A DNA stretch of 37,681 bases, from assembly GCA_031268655.1 (NCBI GenBank), contig JAIRWX010000001.1, forward strand, positions 1 to 37,681. Reading direction: 5' to 3'. This stretch comes from Helicobacteraceae bacterium (lineage in GTDB: Bacteria; Campylobacterota; Campylobacteria; Campylobacterales; SZUA-545). The translations under genes were made by a program, and so were the position numbers. How positions within the stretch are numbered: the stretch's first letter is position 1; every line of letters begins with the position of its first letter. Below the pieces are notes generated by a model that did no database searches, was not told the origin of the DNA, and worked only from the letters and a program-made list of their open reading frames with translations. Positions 27,113-35,194 of this stretch are shown here, piece by piece.

Positions 27113-28317
27113 TGTTAAACGCTTTTTTGCTCGCGCTTCGAGAGATTCGGCGCAATCTGCTTAGATCGTTTCTTACCGCGCTTGGCGTGGTGATCGGCGT
27201 GGCGAGCGTGATCGCTATGGTGATGCTGGGCGACGGAGCGACGCGATCTATTACCGACGGGTTGGCAAAGCTCGGCGCAAATATGCTTATTCTACAGCCC
27301 GGGCAGGAGCGCAGAACGCCGGGCATGGACAACAACGCGCCGCCGTTTAAGGCGGGCGATATAGAGGCGATCAGAAGCGAAGTGGCGGGCATCAGAGCCG
27401 CCGCGCCCGTTTCAACTAGAAGTTTAACGGCGGTTTTTGGATCAAACGCTTATATAACCACCGTAACGGGAACGGAAAACGGCTATCTGACGGCTAGGGA
27501 TTGGGCGTTAAGTTCGGGCAGGACTTTTGAGCAAAGCGAGCTGCGCGGCGGCGTTTCGTCCTGCATTTTGGGCGAGACGACGCGCAAAGCGCTGTTTGCC
27601 GACGCTAATCCTATCGGATCGCTGGTGCGGCTGGATCGTTTTTCGTGCGAGGTGATCGGAACGCTTGAGAGCAAGGGCGCTTCTACCTTTGGAATGGATC
27701 AAGACGATCTGATTATCATACCTATAGCGCTGTTTCAAAGACGCATAAGCGGCAACGGCGATATTCGCACCGCCTATATCTCCGTCGATCCGTCGGCAAA
27801 TTCGGACGAGATCAAGGCGGAGTTGAACAGCCTGCTCAGAGAACGGCGCAAGTTGCGTCCAGAGCAAACGGATAACTTCTACGTCCGCGACACCAAAGAG
27901 CTGATGAACGCTTACGCCGAGACCAGCAAGACGTTGACCTATCTGCTTGGCGGCGTGGCGGCGATCAGTCTGCTGGTGGGCGGGATCGGCATTATGAATA
28001 TTATGCTCGTATCCGTAACCGAGCGTACGCGCGAGATCGGCATTCGCTTGGCGATCGGCGCGCTGGAGAGCGAGGTGCTGACGCAATTTTTGGTAGAGGC
28101 GGTTACGCTCTCGTCGCTTGGCGGTTTAATGGGCGTGGCGCTTGGATTGATCGCGGCGTATTTTGTTACGAGCGCGTTTGGCATTCCCTATGTGACGAAT
28201 CAGACTATCGTAGTAATCAGTCTGGGGTTTTCTATGCTGGTCGGCGTGGCGTTTGGCTATTTTCCGGCGCGTAAAGCCGCCATGCTTGATCCGATCGACG
28301 CGCTAAGACACGAATAG
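27109..28317 (+). CDS. MacB-like ABC transporter permease (FtsX family)
   Basis: A 402-aa inner-membrane protein with one N-terminal helix (SFLTALGVVIGVASVIAMVM), a ~230-residue periplasmic domain (MacB_PCD) and three C-terminal helices of the FtsX type (LLGGVAAISLLVGGIGIMNI; then IGIRLAIGA; last YFPARKAAMLDPIDALRHE). These proteins push substrates out by periplasmic mechanotransmission rather than through a membrane channel. It completes a TolC-MacA-MacB set for macrolides, peptides, or lipids; the substrate is not readable. The next gene is convergent. Confidence 0.9.
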   Translation: MMLNAFLLALREIRRNLLRSFLTALGVVIGVASVIAMVMLGDGATRSITDGLAKLGANMLILQPGQERRTPGMDNNAPPFKAGDIEAIRSEVAGIRAAAPVSTRSLTAVFGSNAYITTVTGTENGYLTARDWALSSGRTFEQSELRGGVSSCILGETTRKALFADANPIGSLVRLDRFSCEVIGTLESKGASTFGMDQDDLIIIPIALFQRRISGNGDIRTAYISVDPSANSDEIKAELNSLLRERRKLRPEQTDNFYVRDTKELMNAYAETSKTLTYLLGGVAAISLLVGGIGIMNIMLVSVTERTREIGIRLAIGALESEVLTQFLVEAVTLSSLGGLMGVALGLIAAYFVTSAFGIPYVTNQTIVVISLGFSMLVGVAFGYFPARKAAMLDPIDALRHE

Positions 28318-28428
28318 GGTTTATGTAATCGCCGACTTTCGGCGCGCCGATCAAGGTTCTGTTTTGATACATATTTCGTCGCAAAACAAGCGCGGAGCAT
28401 AACGTCCGTGATTGTCTGCGACGCCTCT

Positions 28429-29451
28429 TTATTTGTGATAGATCGCGTATTTTGCCGCCAGCTTATACGGACGGTACGAGAGTTTCACCTTTCGCAGATT
28501 TTCAAAACCCATATCGTCGCCGATGTTGATGTAGGAGCAGTTGTATTCGGCTTTCAGCGCTTTGCAGAACTCGCGGAAAATATATTGCGCGCTTCCTAAA
28601 ACGTCAAAATCGGTCTTTTCTATCAACACGCTCGCGCCGTTTTCTTTTAGTTTTTCGCCGACGGTGAAACCCACCATATCGTCGCCCATTTTCAAAACGA
28701 TACCGATCAGCGAAAGCTCGCGGTAGCGCTTTAAGATGCGTCTGATCGCAAACCGCTCGTGGCTTATGCCGTCCAAAAACTGCTCGGTTTGATCCTTTGG
28801 CAGATACTTTATTCGGTTGGCAATCCAGCGGTTGAGCAGATCGATAATCGCGCCGCCGTGCTTTTCGGGACTGAGCGTCTCGATCGAGGTGTTGGGATAG
28901 GCTTTGCGGAATTTGTTGATTTCGTTGCGTTTGGCGTGATAGGCGTTGCCTTTAAGCTCTATCAGATCGTCGGCGAGATAGATGTAATCTGCGTATTTTT
29001 TTTCGACCAGATAGCTTTCAAGTATCTCAAAAATCTCCGTCCCCCGTTCGAGATAGTTCACAAAACTTTGCAAAAAGAAGTCGCATACGCAGTCGATTCG
29101 GGAGTAGTAGATCGAGCTGTTGTGCTCGTTCATAATGGCAAAACACTCGACCAGCGCGTCGTTTACCTTGTCCTTGCTTCCAAGCGGCGGCAGGAGCATA
29201 GTCAGTTCCTCGCCGCTAAGCAGAAACAGGCAGAATGCGTCGTTGACGATTGCGTAAAAGCCGCTGGAGTGAGTAAGCCAGATGTAGTTTTGCGCGAAGG
29301 TGTAATCGCTCGCTTCCGTATCGACGAAGGCTAGGTAGCGCTCCATTATCTCTTTGGCTTCAATGTTAAACGGGATCAGTTGATAATGTTTAACAGAGAG
29401 CGCCACCATCAAAACAGCTTTGCGTTTAGGATTAAGAACAAGCGAAAGCAT
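28429..29451 (-). CDS. DUF2156 / phosphatidylglycerol lysyltransferase-domain protein
   Basis: A 340-aa cytosolic protein with a double GNAT-like fold of the DUF2156 type. The signatures are DYTFAQNYIW near residue 49, LKGNAYHAKRNEINKFRKAY near residue 167, a GDDMVGFTVGEKL strand and NIGDDMGFENLRKVKLSYRP at the C-terminus. The domain is the catalytic part of MprF, which moves amino acids from aminoacyl-tRNA to lipids, but this protein lacks the membrane part, so it may modify a soluble or membrane-surface target. The start is uncertain: an ATG 14 codons later (29409) is equally plausible as neither has a good ribosome site. Confidence 0.8.
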   Translation of the reverse strand: MLSLVLNPKRKAVLMVALSVKHYQLIPFNIEAKEIMERYLAFVDTEASDYTFAQNYIWLTHSSGFYAIVNDAFCLFLLSGEELTMLLPPLGSKDKVNDALVECFAIMNEHNSSIYYSRIDCVCDFFLQSFVNYLERGTEIFEILESYLVEKKYADYIYLADDLIELKGNAYHAKRNEINKFRKAYPNTSIETLSPEKHGGAIIDLLNRWIANRIKYLPKDQTEQFLDGISHERFAIRRILKRYRELSLIGIVLKMGDDMVGFTVGEKLKENGASVLIEKTDFDVLGSAQYIFREFCKALKAEYNCSYINIGDDMGFENLRKVKLSYRPYKLAAKYAIYHK

Positions 29452-29711
29452 AGCAGACTTATCGGACGATCGCGGCGATTTTTTACCGCCAATCGGACTA
29501 ATTTTTATTTAAGCTAAAGCGCCGATCGCTTCGCGCCGAACGGGCGATCATAGCCTCGCCGCGCGTTTTGGCGCGCCGAAAGCTCCCAAAGTCGTATTTA
29601 AGGCTAAAGGTTATTATACGGCAAGTTCTTATCGTTTGACTACGATCATCGTCGCGCCAGCGAGGGCGCGGCTGCGTCAAAGACGGCGGGTTACGGCTTA
29701 AGGGGAGAGAA

Positions 29712-29968
29712 ATGAAAAAGGCGTTGTTGTTAGGAGCTTTGCTGGCGGCGGTTTTAGGTTTTAACGGCTGCGAGTCGCCCGAAGCGAAGCAAGAAAGACT
29801 GATTTTTGACGAAATAAAATCCCGCAAAGATAAAAGCGATAAAAAAATAGAGAAATCTGCATAGACGAGGGAATAAAAAAACTTGATACGCTTTGCAAAA
29901 ACGCCCCAGACGAACAGGCTTGTATAAAAAGAGCAGAAAATAGATTTTTAAGACAAACACTAGGCTAA
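29712..29968 (+). pseudogene. small lipoprotein gene with a frameshift at an A7 tract
   Basis: From the ATG at 29712 (GGGGAGAGA upstream) a 50-aa product reads a signal peptide with a Cys (MKKALLLGALLAAVLGFNGC) and a charged tail, stopping at 29864. Just after seven A (29841-29847), another frame stays open to 29968 and encodes a plausible continuation with spaced Cys (ICIDEGIKKLDTLC, DEQACIKRAENRF). Eight A would fuse both into an ~85-aa lipoprotein. It could be a broken gene, a slippage switch or a sequencing error. The lipobox (FNGC) is imperfect. Confidence 0.5.
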
Positions 29969-30177
29969 AACTAGCCCCGATATCGAGGGGATCGAGACTT
30001 GAAAACCCAATAAACGACGCGGCGCTCTCTGGCGATATTGCCGTAGGTTCTAACATTATTAATATTGGCGACGTTGAGGAAGGAGCGCAAATCGCGATTG
30101 GGGCGCAAAACTTTGCAAATACGGGCGAAATCGCCGAGGTTATAGAGCTTTGCGTTACGCGCCTAAGCCCCTTCTAG
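29965..30177 (+). pseudogene. coding remnant without a start codon
   Basis: An open frame of about 70 codons, with no ATG, GTG or TTG at its beginning. The text DAALSGDIAVGSNIINIGD and EGAQIAIGAQNFANTGEIAE is protein-like, not random. It may be the decayed 3' part of the frameshifted lipoprotein gene just upstream or of an unrelated gene. No family recognised. Confidence 0.35.
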
Positions 30178-30252
30178 ACGCGGCGTTTTCAAAGCTCCGC
30201 TCTCCTAGAGGCGCGATTCGCAACGCTATGTAGAAATTTAAGCGCCGCGATC

Positions 30253-30258
30253 TATAAT
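30253..30258 (+). promoter_or_regulatory. putative -10 box upstream of the sulfotransferase
   Basis: TATAAT 26 bases before the small leader ORF and ~140 bases before the sulfotransferase ATG. It is the only strong -10-like site in this spacer. Confidence 0.45.
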
Positions 30259-30278
30259 TGCAAAAATAAGGAGTTCCA

Positions 30279-30404
30279 ATGCGTTCGGCGCTCTTACTTC
30301 CGCTTTTCGCCGCGAGATCCGACATAAAATGGATCGAAATTCGCGCTCGGCTTGATGCTGAAGCGTCTAAAAACCGGACAGGCAAAAAGATATGGAAAAT
30401 ATAA
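30279..30404 (+). CDS. 41-aa ORF overlapping the sulfotransferase start, possible leader peptide
   Basis: ATG at 30279 with AAGGAG five bases upstream, a better ribosome site than that of the sulfotransferase. It reads MRSALLLPLFAAR... and then a basic helix, stopping at 30404, 13 bases inside the sulfotransferase gene in another frame. Two explanations fit: a translational coupler for the sulfotransferase, or the leftover 5' end of a replaced gene. There is no homology I recognise. Confidence 0.35.
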   Translation: MRSALLLPLFAARSDIKWIEIRARLDAEASKNRTGKKIWKI

Positions 30405-31384
30405 AAAAGAAAATATTATTAATAACGGGCGCCGTAACGTCGGGAAAAGCCGCTCTCGCATGCTTACTGGAAGGGCATCCCGAAGCGTTTGCTATGCCTT
30501 TCTGGCATGATAAAGTCGCAAGCGGATTAACCAATTTTCATTTTCCTGGTCCTACTCGCCTATTGGGATATCCTGCCGCAAAGATTTGGTCTATAATGAA
30601 TGCGTTGACAAACGACACGGATATTAACGTATTAAAGCTCTTTTCACTGCAACAAAAGTTTGTATATCCCGCAAGCGCGGGCGAAATAATAGAGTTTCCT
30701 ACGAATTTTAACTATTATGATTTAGAAGTAAACATTTATAACGATTTAACTAAACTGGAAACTGAAAACATAAACGCCGATAATATTACGAGTATCATGT
30801 TTAAAAATCTTCAGAATATATTTTCTCCCAAGACGATAGATACCTGCAAATATTATGTTTCCCAGTCGACAAACGGATTCATAAGATACGAGGATTTTTT
30901 TAAAGCGTATTCTGGGGGGGGGGGGGGGTCAAAAATTATTTATGTTAAAAGAGACATTGTGGATTGGCTCTTTACTATGGCTTGGCGTAGTTCGCGTTGC
31001 TCGCATGAAAAAATGATGGGAAGTATAAACTGGGTTTTTGAAAACGACCCGCGAATCAAGAATTTAATCTATTTAGATAAAAATATAGAAAATCTCCAGT
31101 CTAAATATCCGCAAAATCTGAAAATAATAAAGTTTGAAGATTTGATTTTACGCCACGAGATTGTAATAAAAGAGGTCTGCGGGTTTCTTCAAATTGAAGA
31201 ACATAAAAATATGTTTGTCCCAACGATTTTGGGGACAGAAATCCCTCTTGTAAAGGAAATAAAAGACGATATTTCAAAAATAATAACTTCCGAAGAAGAC
31301 AAACATATCAGGAATTGGCTAAGAAAGTATAAGAGCCGCCGAAGCGTCGCCGCTCGAATTAAGCGTTTTATAAGGAAACGCTGA
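30392..31384 (+). CDS. phase-variable sulfotransferase (PAPS-dependent type), in frame
   Basis: A 330-aa protein. The N-terminal loop LLITGAVTSGKAALACLLEGHPE matches the 5'-phosphosulfate-binding P-loop-like motif of sulfotransferases, and KIIYVKRDIVDWLFTMAWR near residue 182 matches the 3'-phosphate-binding helix. Between them, residues 175-179 are five Gly coded by 15 G in a row (30914-30928), in frame here. A change of length that is not a multiple of three would truncate the protein before the second motif. The gene is much more AT-rich than its surroundings and has no GCGATCGC, suggesting acquisition. It probably sulfates a surface glycan (inferred); the acceptor is unknown. Confidence 0.75.
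   Translation: MENIKKKILLITGAVTSGKAALACLLEGHPEAFAMPFWHDKVASGLTNFHFPGPTRLLGYPAAKIWSIMNALTNDTDINVLKLFSLQQKFVYPASAGEIIEFPTNFNYYDLEVNIYNDLTKLETENINADNITSIMFKNLQNIFSPKTIDTCKYYVSQSTNGFIRYEDFFKAYSGGGGGSKIIYVKRDIVDWLFTMAWRSSRCSHEKMMGSINWVFENDPRIKNLIYLDKNIENLQSKYPQNLKIIKFEDLILRHEIVIKEVCGFLQIEEHKNMFVPTILGTEIPLVKEIKDDISKIITSEEDKHIRNWLRKYKSRRSVAARIKRFIRKR
30914..30928. repeat. poly-G tract of 15, contingency switch in the sulfotransferase
   Basis: Fifteen uninterrupted G counted directly (7 + 8). They form five Gly codons and keep the frame open. It is the second tract of this type in the window. Confidence 0.9.
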
Positions 31385-31450
31385 TCAAGCAAGCCTTCGG
31401 TTTATACGCGGACGGCATTCGTAGAAATTGAGTACGCACAAAGAAAGAAA

Positions 31451-31777
31451 TCACCAATAAATCCCGTCGTAGATGTTGCCGATCAGCACAATCTTGTTTA
31501 CTTTGCGAAAGCTATAATCCACAATTACCCGATCGCCTATCTTAAAACGTTGCGATTTAGCGTAATCGTATATAGTAAATATCCGTCCGTCGTCCAAAAT
31601 CAACTCTAAATCCTGCGCGGACGAATTAGCGCCTTGCGCGTAGCTCACGATCGCCCTAGCGCGTCCAAACTGCTCGCAGCCGTAGCCGTAACACGCGCCG
31701 ATATCCTCCCATTTAGAGGATTTAGGAGCGCACCCTAGCAGCGCGATCAGCGCGATAACAAACCAGAAAATCCGCAT
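31451..31777 (-). CDS. small lipoprotein of unknown function
   Basis: A 108-aa protein with a clear lipoprotein signal (MRIFWFVIALIALLGC, lipobox LLGC). The mature part has a second paired-Cys segment (GACYGYGCEQFG), then beta strands (LELILDDGRIFTIYDY, KIGDRVIVDYSF) that look like a small OB- or SH3-like barrel. ACGAGGA precedes the ATG. It would be anchored in the periplasmic face of a membrane. It lies downstream of the alpha/beta hydrolase on the same strand, 109 bases after its stop. No family recognised. Confidence 0.75.
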   Translation of the reverse strand: MRIFWFVIALIALLGCAPKSSKWEDIGACYGYGCEQFGRARAIVSYAQGANSSAQDLELILDDGRIFTIYDYAKSQRFKIGDRVIVDYSFRKVNKIVLIGNIYDGIYW

Positions 31778-31886
31778 TTTTCCTCGTTTATAATTGATAA
31801 GCGATCAAACGCTTTAAGCGCCGATCGTTTCGCCGACGTCCGTTCTTGACATATCGGCGGATCGCGCAAATACGCGAAACAAAAAC

Positions 31887-32729
31887 TCAACGTTTTTCGC
31901 CCGCCTTTAGATCGCGGCGGTTAAACAGCGCGTCAATCGCCTCCGCGAAGCGTTCGCGTTTTTCGCGGTTGACGGCGAAAGAACCGATATGCCCGCCGTT
32001 AAAAACGATATTCAGCTCTTTCGGCTCTTTGGCGCGATCAAACAGCTCGCGCGCGTGCCCGACGGAGACGACCAAATCGCGATCTCCGTGAATAATCCAG
32101 ATCGGCAGTCCCTCCAGCGCGGCGATATTCTCGATCGGATCGTATCGTTTATCGGCGATCTCGCCTAAAAAAGGCAGCGCGAGATAGCCGAGCAAGCTGC
32201 GTTTGGCAACCTCTTTTGCGATGGCTTCGTAGCTTGAAAACGCGCCCTCGGTAATCAAAGCGCCGATTTGCTCTTTATACGGCTCGATCGCGCCGATCGC
32301 CGCCGCGCCGCCAATCGACTGTCCGAAAACCGCGATCGGCATGTCGCTAAACTCGTTTATCGCGTATTCGATCGCCGATCGCGCGTCTATGATCAACCCT
32401 TCGATCGTAGGTTTGCCGCTCGAAGCTCCGTAACCGCGATAATCGACGCTTAGAACGTTGAAATCTCTTTGCGGCAGCCAATAGACGTTGGGCAGATGCT
32501 CGCTGATATTGCCCGCGTTGCCGTGAAGAAATACGATCAGCGCTTTGGGGTTTTTCGCTTTCAGCAGCCACGCGAAAAGCGTCTCGCCGTCGCTTGTAGT
32601 TATCCGTCTGCTTTCGTAATCCAGCTCAAAAAATTCCGGCGTAAAACGAACCTCTTTGTTGGGGTGAAAAAACAGCGAGGCGCACCCGAAAAAGCTAAAA
32701 GAAATAGTCGATAAAAATAAAAGCCTCAT
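31887..32729 (-). CDS. lipoprotein-anchored alpha/beta hydrolase
   Basis: A 280-aa serine hydrolase with an N-terminal lipobox (SFFGC at residues 12-16). The fold is marked by LIVFLHGNAGNISEH (oxyanion loop), LSVDYRGYGASSGKP, the nucleophile elbow VFGQSIGGAAA near residue 135, and the catalytic His in NGGHIGSF near residue 253. These are typical of the YfhR/BEM46 group of small esterases/thioesterases. The ATG at 32729 lies 35 bases inside the DUF4105 gene (same strand, other frame); the signal peptide shows this is the right start. The substrate is unknown. Confidence 0.85.
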   Translation of the reverse strand: MRLLFLSTISFSFFGCASLFFHPNKEVRFTPEFFELDYESRRITTSDGETLFAWLLKAKNPKALIVFLHGNAGNISEHLPNVYWLPQRDFNVLSVDYRGYGASSGKPTIEGLIIDARSAIEYAINEFSDMPIAVFGQSIGGAAAIGAIEPYKEQIGALITEGAFSSYEAIAKEVAKRSLLGYLALPFLGEIADKRYDPIENIAALEGLPIWIIHGDRDLVVSVGHARELFDRAKEPKELNIVFNGGHIGSFAVNREKRERFAEAIDALFNRRDLKAGEKR

Positions 32730-34554
32730 TCAGCTCCGATCCGTCTAGTTTTTCGCCCGCGAATTCAAATCGCAGAGCCAGATTGGTTTCAAGCGCGCAG
32801 CTTGCCTCCAACTTGAGCGTCGTTCGCGGCTTGCCGCGATCGGCGAGATCGTAATCTTGTTTCGCTTCGAGACGCGCCCTTATTTTTTCCGACGGCGTTA
32901 CAATCGCGCCCGCCGAGGCGCCAAGATAAAACCCGCGTTCTTTGTAAAGCCGCCCGCCCGTTTGCGCTTCCGCGTCGGCGCTTAGATAGACGATCGCGCT
33001 TTCATCGCCCCGCCCAAGACCCGCGCCGCCTTTGAAATAGCCGTAGCCGTTTCGCGCCAAACGCGGCGGGTTGTCTTTCCAGCCAAGCCCAAAGCGCCAC
33101 GAGATCGGGCTGAAAAAACGATCTCTTGGCGCAAAGCTTTCCATGTCCAGCGCCGTGAACTTGCGAATGCGCGTCGCGCCGTCCGCGCTTTGAATCCATA
33201 GATCGCCCGCGCTTATCGAACTGCCCGCCGCGAAATCGCCCGACGGATCGACCATATCGTGGTAACTGACGCGGATTTTGAAATTGGCGTTCGGCTTTTT
33301 ATCGTAGCCCGCGCCCGCGCCGACGCGAGAGATTCGATGCCCTTGATCGGGACGGACGCGCGGCGTTATCGGCGTTATCGGCGCGGCGCTCAAACCCAGC
33401 GAACTCCGCGCTCCCATAATGGCGAACAGCCGTTTTTTGTACAGATCGGGCGCGATCTCGCCCTCGGCGTTCAGATATTCCGCGAACTCCATGGCAAGCT
33501 CCAGCGCCGCGATCGCCGACTCTTTATCCATAGCGGAGATCGCCTCGTTTGGCGCGATCTCGCCGCGAACGATCTCAAAAGCCGATCGCGCTATTACGTC
33601 GCCGCCGCGCCGCGCCATACGCGAAATACGCGAGCTTCGCGCAGGACGAAAATCCGCGCTTTTAAGCATATTCGGCTCGCCGATCACCGCTCTGATCGTA
33701 TCGATTGGCGCGGCGAAACCGGTAAATCGCGAAGTAAGATCGATATCGCCTTTAGCGTATTCCAGCAACTCCAGCAGAACAAAAGAGCAGTTTTCCTTGA
33801 AAAAATAGTAATCCCGCGAGAAATTGTGCAGCTCCCATGCGCGAAACAGCAACCTGTCGATCTCTTTCGTCGTGAAATTCAGCTCGTACTCCCATATATC
33901 GCGGTTTTCCAGATCGCCGTACTCTTTTGCTTTTTGCGCGTAGGGCAATGCGTAAAAGTAGCCGTCGTAGCCGCCAAACAAGCCTTTGAAAACGAACATA
34001 ATATCGCTCTCGCTCGGCGGAATAAAGGCTTCGTAGTTGATTGCGTAGCTTGTCAGCGCATTGGCGGATTCGTTTTTGTCGATTCTAAGAAAGGTATGCC
34101 CGAAAGCGGAGGCGGGGTTGTTCATATACGCGGCGGGAAAAATCAGGATCAGCCGATCGCCGCGAACGCCGTTATACCAATGTTCAAACGCCTCGCATGT
34201 AACGCTCGTCAAACGGCTTTCGTCGATTTCTAGCGCCTCTTTGAGAAATCTCCAGCGCGCCGTAAAAATGCAGCGGGCATCGAGGCTCGCGTTGTCCTCA
34301 AACGATTCGGCGAAGAAGGAGTCGATCGTGGCTAATAACTCTTTTTGCGGATTGGTTTTGCCCTCTTTGCTCAGAAAAAACCGCCGATCGTCGATCTCGC
34401 TTTTTACGCCGCCAAACGGCGCGGGTTTGTAACCGACCATACCGCGCCACTCGCGGCGATCGCTCAGATTCATATCGAGCGCCTTGGTTTTAAGCTCGCC
34501 GACGTAGTCCGCAAACAAAACGAGCGGGAACAATAAGAGGATAAATGATTTCAA
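32695..34554 (-). CDS. DUF4105 (Lnb-like periplasmic) protein
   Basis: A 619-aa exported protein (signal MKSFILLLFPLVLFA). The conserved DUF4105 core includes LILIFPAAYMNNPASAFGHT near residue 140 and YYFFKENCSFVLLELLEYA near residue 253; the Ser/His and 'NCS' positions are those proposed as a papain-like (NlpC-related) catalytic set. The C-terminal ~200 residues are a glycine- and aromatic-rich string of short strands ending in FIFIDYFF, as in an outer-membrane barrel. AlphaFold-type data would test this. It is upstream of the hydrolase, overlapping it by 35 bases. Function is unknown. Confidence 0.82.
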   Translation of the reverse strand: MKSFILLLFPLVLFADYVGELKTKALDMNLSDRREWRGMVGYKPAPFGGVKSEIDDRRFFLSKEGKTNPQKELLATIDSFFAESFEDNASLDARCIFTARWRFLKEALEIDESRLTSVTCEAFEHWYNGVRGDRLILIFPAAYMNNPASAFGHTFLRIDKNESANALTSYAINYEAFIPPSESDIMFVFKGLFGGYDGYFYALPYAQKAKEYGDLENRDIWEYELNFTTKEIDRLLFRAWELHNFSRDYYFFKENCSFVLLELLEYAKGDIDLTSRFTGFAAPIDTIRAVIGEPNMLKSADFRPARSSRISRMARRGGDVIARSAFEIVRGEIAPNEAISAMDKESAIAALELAMEFAEYLNAEGEIAPDLYKKRLFAIMGARSSLGLSAAPITPITPRVRPDQGHRISRVGAGAGYDKKPNANFKIRVSYHDMVDPSGDFAAGSSISAGDLWIQSADGATRIRKFTALDMESFAPRDRFFSPISWRFGLGWKDNPPRLARNGYGYFKGGAGLGRGDESAIVYLSADAEAQTGGRLYKERGFYLGASAGAIVTPSEKIRARLEAKQDYDLADRGKPRTTLKLEASCALETNLALRFEFAGEKLDGSELNEAFIFIDYFF

Positions 34555-34564
34555 GCGGAAAATA

Positions 34565-34590
34565 GCGGAGGGGAAAATTCCCCCCCTCGC
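34565..34590 (-). terminator. hairpin between the DUF3015 and DUF4105 genes
   Basis: GAGGGGGGAA / TTCCCCTC on the minus strand follows the DUF3015 stop and is followed by TATTTTCC. The stem is G/C rich with an AT loop, and it is the best intrinsic-terminator candidate in the window. Confidence 0.5.
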
Positions 34591-34594
34591 ATTA

Positions 34595-35074
34595 TCAGAG
34601 AATCGCGTCCATATTTGCCAGAACTTCGCCCGCCGTTACATTTTCGCCGGTGAATATTTTGCCAAAGTTAGCTTGCGTAGCCGCAAAGAAAGCCGGTTTA
34701 TCCGAAACGCCCGCAAGATCGGCAAACGCGTCAAGCGTTTCGCCGCCGCCTTTGGACATATCCGAAGCGAGCTGGTCAAGGTTTTGACCGGCGAAGTTGT
34801 TCAACTCTTCGTTGCTTGCGAAAACGCCGCTGGGATTGCAGCCGCTGGTGCCTGTGGTGATGGCGAACGTGCCGCTGCCGGTGCCGTTTACGGTTACGCC
34901 GAGCACTTGCCAAACAATGTCGTTGCTCTTAGACGACTCGTTGGCGAAAAGCATATTGCCAAGACCGCAGCCCGAAGCCGAATAGCGATTACCGCCGTAT
35001 TGTCCGTCAAATAAAGCGAACGCGCTGGTTGTCAAGACGCCTATAACCGCGACGCTAGTCAAAACTTTTTTCAC
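34595..35074 (-). CDS. DUF3015 family exported protein
   Basis: A 159-aa protein with a signal peptide (MKKVLTSVAVIGVLTTSAFA). The family motif SGCGLGNMLFA is near residue 33, with QVLGVTVNGTGSGTFAITTGTSGC giving a second conserved Cys near residue 80. The C-terminal half is helical and poor in charge. DUF3015 proteins are common in Campylobacterota and Gammaproteobacteria and are of unknown function, probably envelope. It has its own spacer promoter region (35075-35194, shared with divergent purT) and a terminator-like hairpin after it. Confidence 0.88.
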   Translation of the reverse strand: MKKVLTSVAVIGVLTTSAFALFDGQYGGNRYSASGCGLGNMLFANESSKSNDIVWQVLGVTVNGTGSGTFAITTGTSGCNPSGVFASNEELNNFAGQNLDQLASDMSKGGGETLDAFADLAGVSDKPAFFAATQANFGKIFTGENVTAGEVLANMDAIL

Positions 35075-35194
35075 TGAAACCCCCTATTGATTTGGCTTGT
35101 TTGTAAACAAGCCTGAGTAGCAGTCTACTCAAACTTGCCTTATCGCGCATTTACAAGTAAGGATATAATTTTTCAAACATTTTAAGGGCTTGCA

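Noticed and set aside
33259-34233. 324-codon plus-strand open frame opposite the DUF4105 gene
   Set aside because: It is rich in Arg/Gln runs and has no domain or signal motif; the opposite strand has a signal peptide and family motifs, so this is an antisense shadow.
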